A stretch of 64,000 nucleotides of DNA from Solenopsis invicta (lineage: Eukaryota; Arthropoda; Insecta; Hymenoptera; Formicidae), in assembly GCF_016802725.1 (NCBI RefSeq), contig NC_052665.1, positions 9,874,001 to 9,938,000 on the forward strand. Direction: 5' to 3'. Made by a program: the position numbers and the translations under genes. How positions within the stretch are numbered: the first letter of the stretch is position 1; each line of letters opens with the position of its first letter. The notes below the pieces were generated by a model that made no database searches, was not told the origin of the DNA, and was given only the letters and a program-made list of their open reading frames with translations. Shown here in pieces: positions 13,364-25,760 of the stretch.

Positions 13364-14186
13364 AATTTTCCTTAATTATTTTCTTGCTGCATCTGCCATA
13401 AATAAAAATTTATTTCTAATTTATCTTTGTTTTTGCTGTTTTTGTTTTAATATTTACGGTGATAAACGTTTCAAGTAATCAAGTAAATACAATTTATAGA
13501 ATTTCGAAGGATTTGCGGTAATTCAAATCCCATAAATTGGAAATTGTGGAATGGGTTGGGGTGACAGTATAGGACATATTACTACCAGGTTATCCCGGAT
13601 CGAAATATTAATAAGATTAATTTTTTCGTCTTTTGAAGAACAAAAAAGGCTTATAAACTGTATTGACCTCTTTTTGTCGAAATAGATATTTGCGCATTTA
13701 TTTAAACAAAAATTCCAATTCTTCTATACGAAAAGTGATCAGATAAATAAACATTAAATTTATAAAATAGTTGTAAACCTTTAAAATTGTAATCGAGTTT
13801 TTTATATAAATTCTCTCGTAGTGCGGCATTAATATTTCTGTCGCGGTTATAAATAAATTGCCCACGTGTACTATCGCTGTGACTTTTGGGGATTGTCTGA
13901 AAACGTTGGGTCGTCGAACTCTTTTCCACAGCGTAGGCCGAAGTACAAGGAACGCACAAGGCGAAAGGATTCATCCCTTCCATCCGCGGACCCACGGATC
14001 TGTGCCACGGAGGGGTTGAAAAAAAATGGGTTGGGTGATGGTAGGTGAGTCACTGCTATCGGTTAGGGTGATAGCGCCTGGGGTAGGCGCAGACTTTTTA
14101 TCTACAGGGATTTGCAGAGCGAGAGCCTAGGTCCGGTTGCACCCTCGTGTCTAACCCTAGCCGGCAATGCGAAGATCGACCCACAA

Positions 14187-14197
<11 letters not shown>

Positions 14198-14217
<20 letters not shown>

Positions 14218-14219
14218 GA
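14198..14219 (+). repeat. (AG)n microsatellite
   Basis: Short purine dinucleotide run in the GC-rich island at 13.87-14.48 kb. Confidence 0.9.
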
Positions 14220-15252
14220 ACAACGGAAATTATTCATGATATGCAAGCAACTTTTGTGCGCGTACTTACGCGAGATCGATTCGATGAATTAGAGAAGAAA
14301 GGTCGGTCGCAAAATTTGCTCCGAAAATAACTACGCACCTCGCGCACGCTATGTAAGGTCAATTGACGTGAAATACCTCAGTTGTTCAGTTCTCACGGTA
14401 ACTTATTTTACTTTAACCCTGTCGATGGAATCGGGAGGACGCGAGGTGGTCGCGATTGCGCCACGCTGCTAACACGTTAACAACGAGCAATGGATTTGAT
14501 AGAACGATGAATAGACTGAAGCAAACAATATATGAGTAATAATCTTGCTTATACATGTATAATTTAATCTTCTTTGAAAGAATTGAATAATTTTATATTT
14601 TATCAAAATATTTTTTATATCTTTTTATTTTAATATCGTGATGAATTTATATTATTTTCTTAACATTGATAGTGTTTCGGTCACTTTCACAATTCTACAT
14701 TTTATAACTGTTAAGTTCGGTTATTAATATAGCAGACATGTATTAAATTTACATATGAATGTATTCATTATTTAACACATACACTAACTTTAACCAGCAG
14801 ATTTTTTTACAAATTTTCCAACAGGGTGCATATAACATTTCGAAAATAAAGATAGTCTTGTTTTTCAAAAATAAGAATGTTCTCTACTTATGTTGTGCCA
14901 GCTCAACATTTTTTTACGTGAGAACGTGCCAAGTGCATTCGCGTAAAAATTACGTGCGAACACATCGTGGCTGATTTTAAGAACACGGTGCGAGGTTTAG
15001 GACGAGCGCGGGGAAAGAAAATTATTCTGCCGGAAGTGGTGGTCGTTGAAGGCGCTCTCCACGGAAGGCGAAATTATCAAAACGAGAATCCCGCCGATTA
15101 TCGCCGGTAGGGTCGGAATTAAGAGGATCAGAAGAATAGCCTCGGCAGGGCCTAGCCGCAGCTACTGAAGCTGACCCAGCAGCTATTCTTTTATACGCGA
15201 GAGGCGGCGGCTCTTTCTCGCCGGGCCAATTGCCAGAAGGAATAAAATTTGG

Positions 15253-15778
15253 ATGAGTAACGAGCCGTCGGCGGGGCGGCGATGCCGTTTAACATTTCGT
15301 AATCAGAGCGCACGTCGTCGGTCGAGGGAGGAAAGGAGAAAAGCAGGAACAGACCCGCTTCCCTGTACTTCTTTTCTCGGGACACTCTGTTCTTATAAAG
15401 AAAAAAAAAGAAAGAGGAAGAACAAAGTAGAGGAAAAAGCACACCCCCTTTTACCCCACAGCATTTCTCATTCCACCCCGGCGCGGCGCAGGACCGTTAC
15501 CGTCAGCGGCATAGCCCCGCGCGCCGCGCCACATTCGCCTCGCGAAGTAATTTCGCTTAAAAACGTAATTAGTGTGCGTCGAGATGGGGTTGAGGGAAAA
15601 AAATCGTTAGGGGTAGCCGAGTTTTTTCTTCATGGTCCGGGCGCGCGGGCCGGGGTGGCGGCGCGTTGCTGCGAGGGTGCCTTACAGCGTGGAGCGGGAT
15701 TGCCTGCTCGCTTGGGGTCCCACCCTCGACCCCTCGCTCTATTTTGCTGGCGTGGATCTCTCCTTCTCTTCTTCTTTT

Positions 15779-15813
<35 letters not shown>

Positions 15814-16272
15814 TCCTCCCCCTCTTTTTCTTTCTCGATCAAATCTTCGGGGTGGACTTCTCGAGTGGTGCGCCGCGCCGCGCGGAGTAACTCGGCCGTG
15901 GGCCGTATCGAGCCGCGTCTTTGCCGTAAGGAAGTTGAAAGGATAAAAGATAAGGAGGTGGAGAGACGGCCGAGCACCGTCGGAGTCGAAGAAGAGTATA
16001 GATTGATAGTCAAGGAAGAGAAAGGAAAGCAAAGAAGGCAAGGTCGACGGTTTTCAATTCGAAATGACTATCGTTATTTTGCTTCGGATTTCCGATGCTA
16101 CAGAGATTCTGTTCTCCGAGCATTACAGAAATGTAGGATAATTTGTTTGGGACTTAAAAAAATAGTATTAAGTTTTAGCTTTACAGACAGGTGTGATATT
16201 ACAGCAAATTTTATACAAAACTCGTACAAAGTTTTTGTCGAAGAAATAATAGAATGTAATACTAATACATAA
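15253..16272 (+). other. Longest open frame in the window, probably fortuitous
   Basis: A 339-codon ATG-initiated frame crosses a GC-rich island (14.99-16.08 kb). The conceptual product is Arg/Ser-rich, contains a Ser-Leu microsatellite repeat and a Phe run, has no recognisable domain or signal peptide, and ends in AT-rich repeat-like DNA. GC-rich DNA depletes stops in all frames, and other frames here are also open for 74-127 codons. It could be part of a noncoding transcript or promoter. Confidence 0.25.
15782..15811 (+). repeat. (CT)n microsatellite
   Basis: CT run inside the long open frame at 15253-16272, where it reads as a Ser-Leu repeat. Its presence argues that the frame is fortuitous. 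Confidence 0.95.
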
Positions 16273-17216
16273 TAGAATGTAAATTGATTCCAAACTTTGA
16301 TTCTTAACTTTTACAGTGTTAAAAATTGAAACTTGACATTTAATCGCCAGAGAAACAAAATGTAAAATGTAGCTACACATTAGAGGTCCTCAGTTTATGG
16401 GCCGTTGATCTCCGTTAAATTTAATTCGGTCTACCAATAAATTTCGACATTTATAGTATAAAAAAATTGAAAAATAGAGATTTTTTTATATAATTTTAAA
16501 AAATTAGACTTATCCATCATCCAATGGTTACAGAAATTTTAATAAGTGGACCTCTTGACGAGGACGATTAAAAGGTCGACATTATACTAATAAACTTTAT
16601 GAAACAACCAAACTTAATAACGAGACAATATTTGTGATTATAATAACTCTAATTAAATATTGAAATAATTATGAAATAATTATGAATAAAATTACCACGA
16701 TTTTCACATGCAAATTGCATAATTTAAATAATGAGTATATTATTGGTAATAATATTTGATTATAATTATGTACGTTTGTAGTTTCTTAAAACCGTTTTGT
16801 TTATATTTTTCACTTTCATAGTTTTTTCGTAGTGCGGTTTGAAACATAAAATTACTGTGAAGAAATCGGTACACTTCTTTGCGATAACGGACAATAGATT
16901 TGATTGTACCGTGTTGGTTGAAGTTTAGGTTGACATCTTTAACTTGACGACTGAAAGGAAAGTTTGTCTGTTAAAAATAATAAACCGTTGTTAGACCACA
17001 GGACAACATAATTCAAGTAAGGTGTCTAAATTGACAAAAAAAGCATTGACTTTTTTGACTGTATACGCAAATCGGCGTTGTGTAATATACAAGATGTTAC
17101 ACTGACAAAAATGGTTGTAATTATCTTAATTTAAATATAGTTGGCACCAAAAATTATTATAATTTACAATCATTTTCGGTATCAATTACCGGATAATTCC
17201 GATATATAGGTAAAGG

Positions 17217-17701
17217 TAAGAGAAGACAGGGTAGTTAGGGGTAGTTTGATGATGAATAAAAACTAGATTTTTATAATCAACGAATCATGTTTACTTCTTA
17301 AATATTTGTTGGATAATCTTTGAGTATAACTATCATTAAATAAAATTTTCAGAGAATTATAAATTTTATTTTTGAAAAATAAAGAAAGCATTTCTCTCCA
17401 ACTTGCCTCACGAGTGAGATAAGAGGGTATATCTCCGTGAGCAAAATGAAAAATACACTTTAAAAGTTTACCGTGATATAATACTAATGTCACAAGTGAA
17501 AAAATGAGATAAAATCATAAGGAAATCACAAAAAATATAAATTATGGTCAAACTCAATAACGTAGCTACTTTGCTGGCTCGTGGATAATTACCAACGACC
17601 GAGGGACCACATCAAACGCGTATGCTCGATTGTGATTCCCGTGCGATACAGGGAATACCCCGTTTTATCTCGCCAACCTGTCTTGCCCCTACCTTCTCTT
17701 A
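17217..17701. repeat. Possible TIR element with TAAGAGAAG ends
   Basis: TAAGAGAAGACAGGGTAG at the left and, reversed, TAAGAGAAGGTAGGGGCA at the right share about 14 of 18 bases and bound 485 bp. The interior is AT-rich except for 17575-17700. The 76-aa minus-strand ORF inside has no recognisable domain. Confidence 0.3.
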
Positions 17702-18985
17702 TGTACAATATATGCCGCACCTATCGAAATTTACTATGTTTAAGATAAATAAACTACACCAATAAAAATGTTATACTGTTTATTGCTATAAAAAAAAAGT
17801 TAGAAACACGAAATATTTATTACATATGTTATAAATACGTCATTGCAGTACTTACTACATACATTGACAAATTTATTCAACTCACTATTGTTTCGTTAAT
17901 ATTAATAGTAAAAACTGAAATCACATTAACTCAATTACATTAATAATATCAAAACGAACGTAAATCTTTTTGCAATTACGAGAAGCTTGTGAGTCGGGCG
18001 ATCATGACTATCAATAGAGCAAAACGTAGCACGTGTTTCGCCACTAGGATGATATTACGGAAAATATATCCCAATATAGAATTCGTGAGTAGGCGTGGAT
18101 ACCCTTTAACATCGTTTTTACGACGCCCCGAGTGTTACGCGGTCGTGCAGCCCCGTGACACCCTCTCTCGATCGAGTGCAGATCGATTTGACACAAAAAG
18201 CCCGATGTGCCAGCCGAGACCCCTACACCTCTTGAAAGCTACTCTGAAATCATTCTCGGTGGCGTATGTATTACGCAGTGCGTGTGTCGGTGATGTTAAT
18301 CCCCCGCGCATTCATCGTACTATAAGTACGACACGCGTATTTATCCGATAAGATATCAATGACACGAGAGCTTCTTTTTCCCTTTCTTTCCTCGTAGTCC
18401 CTTAGGCGAATTCAATTAGCCCTACGCGCATCCGCTGGCGTCGTTAGAAGTTCATTATTTTTTATGCGTCACCTGCCTTCCCTCTTTGTCTCCTACCGCG
18501 TAAGCACTGGTACGAATGGGATGCGCCATATAACAAAAGAAAATAAATTTTCGGTAAAAGCAAAGTGCTACCGGGTTCTGGCATAAACACCCCGTCGAGC
18601 GCGCAACACCTGAGGCCAGGACTTATGCGCCTGTCTGAGAAAGAGAGAGAGAGAGAGACAAAGTCACTAACGTTGAATTTACGCACGCACTCGCATTTCT
18701 CGTTACACGCCTAAATATTATCCCAGCAGCTTGGTATTATTTATTAAAGTAAATGTCTCTGTAACCGGGCGTATAACAATGCGTATAACAAGAACCAACG
18801 TTGAATTTTTTTAAGAATTTGCAATATAAGTAATCTAATTATATAATTCACTAAAATATAAAATAAAACTTTATTATTAACATACAAAAATATTTAAAAA
18901 ATCTTAAATTGTTCCAAAGATAATAGAAACTTGTGAAATGTAAAGCGAAGCATTAATTCGAAAGAAAAGAATCAATATACTAAAA

Positions 18986-19860
18986 CAGAAGCATTTAATT
19001 TTAAGATATTAAAATGTTTTCTTATTTCTGTTTTTTTATATTTAAAAATCTTTTAATTTGATAAACTGTGCTTAGATTTAAAATATTAATATTTAAATTG
19101 TTTAAAACTGAAATCTTTAACACTTTAAACGTTTAGTGCTTTGAATCTAAACATTGTTTCTAAAATTAAAACATTTTTAAGTGTTTAAAAAACGGAGACA
19201 GAAATAAAACGTTTTAATATCTTAATATTAAATATTTCTTTTTCGAGTTTACTAACTTCAAATCTTTTAGTGTTTTAAATCTAAATACCGTTTAAAACTA
19301 AAATGTTTTTAAGTATTTAGAAAATGGAAAAAGAAATGAAACATTTTAATACCTTAAAATTAAGAACCTTTTTGAATGTATTATTTAAAAATTTAAACAA
19401 ATACATAATGTTTCTTAAAAAATTTTTAAAATATTTAATATATTAACATATAAACTCTAGCATAGTTATATAACGAATTTATTAATTTATGTGAATTTCT
19501 ATAATATTTAAAATAGCTTACTTACTAAATATTTTCAAGTATTTCAAAATAACAATTAAATTTGAATATTATAATAAAAAACACATTTGTGCTTAATAAT
19601 AATAAGTTAATTTTTATATAAGTATAGAAGTACTTAATTTTAAAATATTAAAATATTTTATTCCTGACTGTTTTAAAAAAATTTTTAAATATTTTAGTTT
19701 AAAATGTACGTATTCAAATTTAAAGTATTCAAAGCATTTAAAATTAAAACAGATTTAAACGTTTTAGAATTTTAATTCTAAACACATTTTTATGTACTTA
19801 AAAACAGAGATAAAAATAAAACATTTTTACATTTTAAAATTAAACATTTTTTTATGTATA
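18986..19860. mobile_element. Cluster of family C AT-rich inverted-repeat elements
   Basis: The first unit (18986-19256) runs from AGCATTTAATTTTAAGATAT through TTTCTGTTTTTTTATATTTA to the return arm AAACGGAGACAGAAATAAAA and an AATATTTCTTTTTCGAG end. A return-arm-only unit follows (19257-19380), and a second full unit spans 19624-19860. Single arms recur at about 33356-33440, 41039-41140, 43570-44109 (interrupted by family B), 45124-45200, 46192-46339 and 47212-47395. This is the most abundant repeat in the window and has no coding capacity. Confidence 0.6.
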
Positions 19861-22800
19861 GAAACATATTTACTATGTTACTAAGAGTTGTCAAAAATTG
19901 ATCATTGAAACGATCGTTAGCGATACTCACACTAAACAGAAACAATCGGCGCGGCGCACAAGGGTGTGCCTCCCACGTGGCTCTTCTCGTGTAAGTGATG
20001 TTGCAAGAGTTCTGACAATTCTGCTGAGACATTTATCTCACGTTAAAAACAAAAGCTCAAAACATTGCAAAATAATCGATAATATGAAGCTTATTTATAT
20101 TCCAACTGCTACAACTTTTTGCTTTACATCGACTCCGATTGAAATTCATATTTTCTCATCATAAATTTGTTTTCTCAATCACTTCTGTAAAGACAAAAAT
20201 AGTTTTAATTGTACAAATAAGAGCTCGACGCGAAAGTTTACAAAGAAATAGATCCCAAGACAAAACGAGCTTTCTTAAACTCATTTACACATTTTTCGTC
20301 TCATGGCGTCTCGCGGCTCGTTTGCGATATCGAGAAGGTATTCGGCGGAAACGGACAGATATGTAGAGAGAGAAAGATGAAAAAGGAAGAAGCGGGTCTT
20401 CTTCCGGAATCGCAGAAAGGAGCGAGGCGGGAAAAAGATGAAGAGAAACAGGCTGATTGAAGCGAGCACGATGTTTAATTCAACGAAACCGAAGACACGC
20501 CCCGCTAACTACGGAACGAACCTCGCCATCGACCCCGAGGAGAAAAACCTCGATGTAACCCTCGTAGCGCGCGATACTCTCTCTCCTTCCTTCGTCTTCT
20601 CTCAAATCCCTCTCCACGGTAATTGCTTCTTTCATTCAGCGGCGAAGGCGAGCTTGTACGAGCTCTTAGCGAACGACCGTATCGGCGAAATGACTAGTCA
20701 TCAATGAACGGGTAAACCGTTAATCAGAGATTTATGCTTTCGAATTGTCGATGCCATTACTGTTTTAGCGTTAACCCAACGAACCGCGTTGTCCTCGTCT
20801 GGGACGTTTAAGTCGCAAAATCGGATTTGATTAGGCCGGACTAGAGACTCTGCAATCAGAGTTTAGCTAATAAGACAACTTTGATTGGTCCGCCAAGTTC
20901 TGTCAATTCTTGAGAAAGAAAGAGATGGAGGAAAAGATAAAAAAATAAAAGCTAAAGAAAATAAGAAAAAAACAAACATCAAGTCACAGTTATATAATTG
21001 TTAGTTGTAATGTCCTACTCAACAATGTATCTGTTACATAACACACTCATTATACAATAACAATTGTAAATGTATAATATTCCTTTTCTCTCGCCGATCG
21101 AATTTTGACAAAATTATTTTATAATTAGATTCTAATAGGGTTTCTAATAGCGATTTCGGCTGGTCTACCACCGGTGTGCCACCTGTGCAGACCCAGTGCA
21201 AATGCGTGTAGTGCGTACACCCACGCAGGGTTGCACTGTAACGGTTTTACCCAAACGGAATTACCGACTTTACCGATTACACCAACTGGCTTCTACTATT
21301 TTGTGAAAGCCACTTTGTGTACATCTAATATGTATCTGAGCGGTTGACCGAGCCCATACGAACACGAGGCATCAGTGAGGGACTGTAGATTTGACCAGCC
21401 GAGCACACCGACATCTAAAATGTGCAATCGGTACGCCTCAAGCGAAATCGCTACAAACTAATTGTAAGAACAATTGTGTCGACTGTTGCCTGATGTGATT
21501 TGTCAAATGTGGACGATTGCTTAGACTTCGCGATAAAGGACACTTTTATCTTTTTTTTCTCGCACAAGCGTTTATTATAATAACTAGAGCTCAAATGAAC
21601 GTTGGAATATTTCAAACAGCTCAGAGAGTTCGAATTTAAGCAGTGATCTGTAATGTCAATTTATTATACCTAAAGTTTGGATAATACCGACAGTGAAGAA
21701 AATTGGAAACACAATATACGTTGGAAATAAAAGAGTAGGTTTCAATAATGTAGTAATTTTGATCTTTCAGATCTAAAATTCTAACATATCTTCGAACGAG
21801 TTTTAAGATTCGAAATATGTCCGAGCTATTCAATCACGTTTCTGAGCACTGGAGCTACGTATAACGTTTCCGCGAACAGGAGTCGATTTTTTGATATCAC
21901 GCCGAATACGAAAGGGCGCGAGAGGATCCTCGATAATTTCGCGAGAAGGAACCGAGAAAGTAAACGCGCCATCGCTGTCGACGAATAGCCTGCCATTTTG
22001 TCTCGGGTGCAGCAATTACCGTGGTTGCATTGCGACGGTTGCCCGTAACGCGCATGTCCTCGAGAGCGAAAGGGTTAAAAGGCTTCCCCTCCCTGCGCGA
22101 GGAGGGCAGGTCTTCGCTGATGCTCGGAGAGCCTGGCGTGAACGTGCATTTCCCGCCGTGTCGGCATTGTCGGCAAGCATAAAAGCCACCATTCTACATA
22201 AGACACAAAACTCAGGTCGTAGACCCGATCGCAAATGTGAATGTGACAATCAATGATACTGTTAAGACTTTTGTTTGGCTGTCGCGTTTGTCACTCGCGA
22301 CCCACGTCTTATGTAGAATGGTCTCAATACCGCAATTGAGAAAAGCGCGTTACGCGAATTTCCGACCGCGTCGGCACAGCATATCTTTCAGTAAGCCCTT
22401 CTCTCTTCATCCTGACTTGCTCACCACCCCACGTACGCACACCCTTCGGGCGCACAACCCTTTTTTTCCTTCTCGACCACGCGCCGTCGACGGTCGAATG
22501 AAAAAAAACCGACCCGGGTACGGGGTAACGAAGCAAGGGGAACAGTCGCGTGTGTTTTCCGCGTGCTGCGACGATAGACGTGGCAAAACAAGCAGCAGCA
22601 AGAAAAAGTTTCTACGGTGAGCCGAGACAATGACGACGACGCAGCTGGTTAAACGCAGAAGGGTTGCCGATTAGCATAAAAGGGCACGATTACACGCGAA
22701 CGCGCGGCAGAATCGGATCATGCCGAGCTGGGCTGGCTGGTTGGCCCGGAGGCAAAACGATAGGTGTTTTTGCTCGCCGAAATTACGTGTATACGCGGCG

Positions 22801-23029
22801 GTGAGTGGCTCGCCTCTACACAATACTGCGTCACGCGAGTAAAAATGAGACGGATCCTTTTAGCGGGGGGGCATTTGTTTTGCAATAAGAGAGCATAAAG
22901 AGAAAGCCTAATCTCACATATGTGTGATTCTATTGATGTCAATAATTGTTTGATTCATTGCGAAATAATTGCTTGATGCCTCGAGATACCTTGCTACATG
23001 GCGAACGGCGACGCTATTATACGGACAAA
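19861..23029. other. Gene-less stretch with GC-rich islands
   Basis: Islands at about 19.90-20.72, 21.15-21.45 and 21.85-22.85 kb. The last contains the perfect inverted repeat at 22188-22322. Overlapping ORFs on both strands (for example 22237-22620) reflect the high GC content, and none shows a domain. Confidence 0.45.
22188..22322. other. Perfect 17-bp inverted repeat with 101-nt spacer
   Basis: ACCATTCTACATAAGAC (22188-22204) and GTCTTATGTAGAATGGT (22306-22322) are exact inverses in a GC-rich island. The spacer is unstructured to the eye. It could be the ends of a very small MITE or a conserved regulatory dyad. Confidence 0.75.
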
Positions 23030-23347
23030 AAAACAATATCAGAAAAGCATTAGTATCAAATTAAAACTAATAAGTACATTCTATTACATTCAATCTTTAA
23101 ACTATAATGTCAATCTTATAAACCACTATTGACACTTTACTTGTCAATAGCTTTCTTAACATTTACAAGAGACGCTTTAAACTCGTAGTACATTCGTATA
23201 CCGTTTGTCCTCAGCAAATAGTGCAGTGGTTCCATTATCATTCGTTGAAAACGCTTGAAAAATTGTAGCGGTCTCACAGACCGAAGTTGATCGCTCACGT
23301 TACTTTTTCGCAGTATTATTGATTCGATACTAATTTTTTTTCAGTTT
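23030..23347. mobile_element. Family D TIR element (ATTAGTATC termini)
   Basis: The left end reads CATTAGTATCAAATTAAAAC and the right end ATTGATTCGATACTAATTTT, which is its inverse with changes, so the element is about 318 bp. Similar left ends lie at 826-870 and at 31517-31560, the latter abutting the chitinase exon 7 acceptor. A similar pair bounds 40993-41703. Right-end-like sequence is also at about 5835-5865. No ORF. Confidence 0.5.
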
Positions 23348-23866
23348 GTATGGCACATCGTAAGATAATCATTGAGTGATTTATCGATAATCGATAGACT
23401 TGTTGGTGCACTGTGGTGCACGTGCCATCGGTTGAAATTATTTACCGGAAAAACGCCGAAATTCTCTTCACTGTGTTGGAAAATAAATCAAAACGGGAGG
23501 ATACGAATGTATACGATCGAATGTACTTGCGGAGCTGATCGAAAATAGTGAAGAGGGTAACCGAAAAATTGTCGATGGAGTTATAAAAGTGGGTTCCGTG
23601 GCCTTTCGCCGCCTCTCCCTTATGTCCCCTTTATATCTCAGGCTACCAAAAAAAATTAGACGCGGGGTCGCACCAGCCCCGAAACACGAACAACAATGCA
23701 TTATTTATATGTCGTTCGGATAGCACTGCGTCGGCACGCGCGCATCCTGTTTTCAGAATAATTTCAGAATGGATTTTTAATTAATATTTTATATTAAATA
23801 TTCGAATATAATTTTTCTATTTTTCGACGTTTATTTTATTTTCTCTTAATATATATATATATATAG

Positions 23867-24098
23867 TGTTACGGTCGTGCGATATTTGTAATGTGTCACC
23901 GTATAGTTTATGTAATCGATAGTAATGAGTTGACGGTCGCTCGTTGACGACGGCTGTTGTTATGTTGCTGACGTTTGGAACCTCGTTTCGGTGACAGACG
24001 TGTTCTAATAAACGTCTCAGTTTCTTTTAAAGAATCTGCTCAATTATTTATTGTGCGTGAGTGCGCGTGAGTGTCTTGTGCCACCGTCGGACGTAACA
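23867..24098 (+). mobile_element. Solo LTR of a retrotransposon
   Basis: This 232-bp segment starts TGTTACGGTCG and ends CGTCGGACGTAACA, giving the TG...CA ends and short inverted termini of an LTR. An AATAAA lies at 24006-24011, where a U3/R poly(A) signal is expected. Flanking hexamers ATATAG and ATATTG differ at one base and may be a decayed target duplication. No gag or pol coding sequence and no second LTR are nearby, so it looks like the product of LTR-LTR recombination. The superfamily (Gypsy or BEL) cannot be decided. Confidence 0.65.
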
Positions 24099-24559
24099 AT
24101 ATTGTACCATTTTATTTTAAATTATTGTCGATCGATCCTGTATTTTGAAATACGAAATTTACACTAATCTAATCTAGAAAAAGAATGAGAATTCGTAAAC
24201 AGTGTTTGCCATTATCTACGTATATAAAATTATCTAGATGAAGAAATGGTTTGATTTTATTTTTAGCCAGATTATATTAGAGTTATTATCTCTATTTTAA
24301 ATAATAGAAGTGTTATCTTTCTCAAATTATCTGTGTAAACAACGAGTATGAAGTATTATCGCTATTTATTTAACTTATAAGATACGATTGATCCTAACAG
24401 AAGTTTTTTAAGTGATAACAGTTCAGTTTAGAAACTATTAACATAATGTAAAAATAATCCCAAACCTATAAACGATTCAAAAACTATTATAGAGAACTTT
24501 GTCAATCATAATAATGTTAATTATAGTTTGTGAAAATCTTCAAGATTTTCGAATCCGTT

Positions 24560-25760
24560 TGCTTTTATTTCCTTATCAATTCGAATATCATTCCCAAATA
24601 TCAATTCAGTTTTTATCGATAGTACAATCAAAGAGGAACCTGAGAGCAGCCATGCTGGCATTTGGTCGAGAATCGAATTGCATGAGTCGTATGACGAGAT
24701 CTTACTGTATGAATCATCCAAGAGTTTAATCTTTGATATCATTAGTACCGTTATTTTTTTTTAATTCTATATATAAATTATTTCTACAATTAACCTTTTG
24801 TGATAATTTTGAAATAATTTTCCGAGTCCATGATTTCTATATTATTCCAATCAAGTACATGATTGCGATCTATCATCTGTTATGTGATCACGTTATGTTT
24901 TGAAGGGTTCAATTTAATATTTTTTCTATGTTTTTTAATTCTTGTGCTCAACTGTCTATCAATTTGACTCACGCATGAGGCATCACATTCATATTTTATT
25001 TTATATACTACACTACTATTTTGGAACTTATTATCAAAATCTTTATGCGCTCTAACGAATGAATAATTTAATTTATTTACAATTCTACATCCTAACGTGC
25101 ATTCAGCAGTACCAAAGCATCTTAACAATTTGTTTGCTATTTTCTATATGTACAGAAAGACTAATATTGTATTTCTATCAATCCAAGTATTGCCATTATT
25201 ATTCGTTATGTTCCTACTGTTGAAATTTAATTTTCCCGTATATAATCAATTTTTTAATTCTATTATTGTATTTGTTTCTGTGAAAATTACTACACTGGGC
25301 GACGTAGTTTTGTTGTTTGAATAAAATTCATCATTTTCCATGTAAGTTGGTAAAAGAAAACCGTATGGCGTTAAAAAAATGTATTTTAATGATAAAAGTT
25401 GACACTTTAAGATGGTGTAAGCGGAATTAGAAAAAAAATTTACTTTGTTATCAAAAAAATCACCCAAAAACAATCAGAACGTTGTTTTTTGACATATTCG
25501 TGACACCTTTAACTTCACTTTTCTTAAAAATTTGACATGATGGAGCAATTTGCTTGCCGGATTTGTGTTTAACACACACAAAATGCATAGGAAATGGTCA
25601 ATTTTATTCAAACAACAGAAAAGAAGTCTAAAAATGGCGCCCCGTGTTATTAATGAGATAACCATTGTACAATAAAACATTATACTAATGCAAAACTCTA
25701 TATCTTTCTTATGAAATTTTGGGTGTGATAGCATTTTAGGTATGATATTGTTCATAAAGA
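24560..25760 (-). mobile_element. Penelope-like retroelement remnant (RT tail and GIY-YIG endonuclease)
   Basis: Minus-strand fragments resemble the 3' half of Penelope-like elements. At 25740-25640 the peptide MLSHPKFHKKDIEFCISIM matches the region after the reverse transcriptase core. At 25030-24890, SSVVYKIKYECDAS, SQIDRQLSTRIKKHRKNI and NPSKHNVIT match the GIY-YIG endonuclease start (usual form VVYKIxCxxCDASYVGQTxRxLxTRIxEH). Further on come NHVLDWNNIEIMDSE and a NNGTND-type ending near 24770. Frameshifts and stops separate the blocks and the usual CDASYVGQ is damaged, so the copy is inactive. The 5' part with the catalytic YADD box is absent. Confidence 0.68.

Larger units (their letters stand above)
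13364..18985. other. Gene-less stretch with GC-rich islands
   Basis: Islands at about 13.87-14.48, 14.99-16.08 and 17.98-18.72 kb. Between them is AT-rich DNA with a possible TIR element (17217-17701). Apart from the long open frame noted at 15253-16272, ORFs are short and without recognisable domains. Confidence 0.45.

Noticed and set aside
25246..25473. Separate ORFs within 24.5-25.8 kb
   Set aside because: They are frame-shifted pieces of one Penelope-like remnant and not individual genes.
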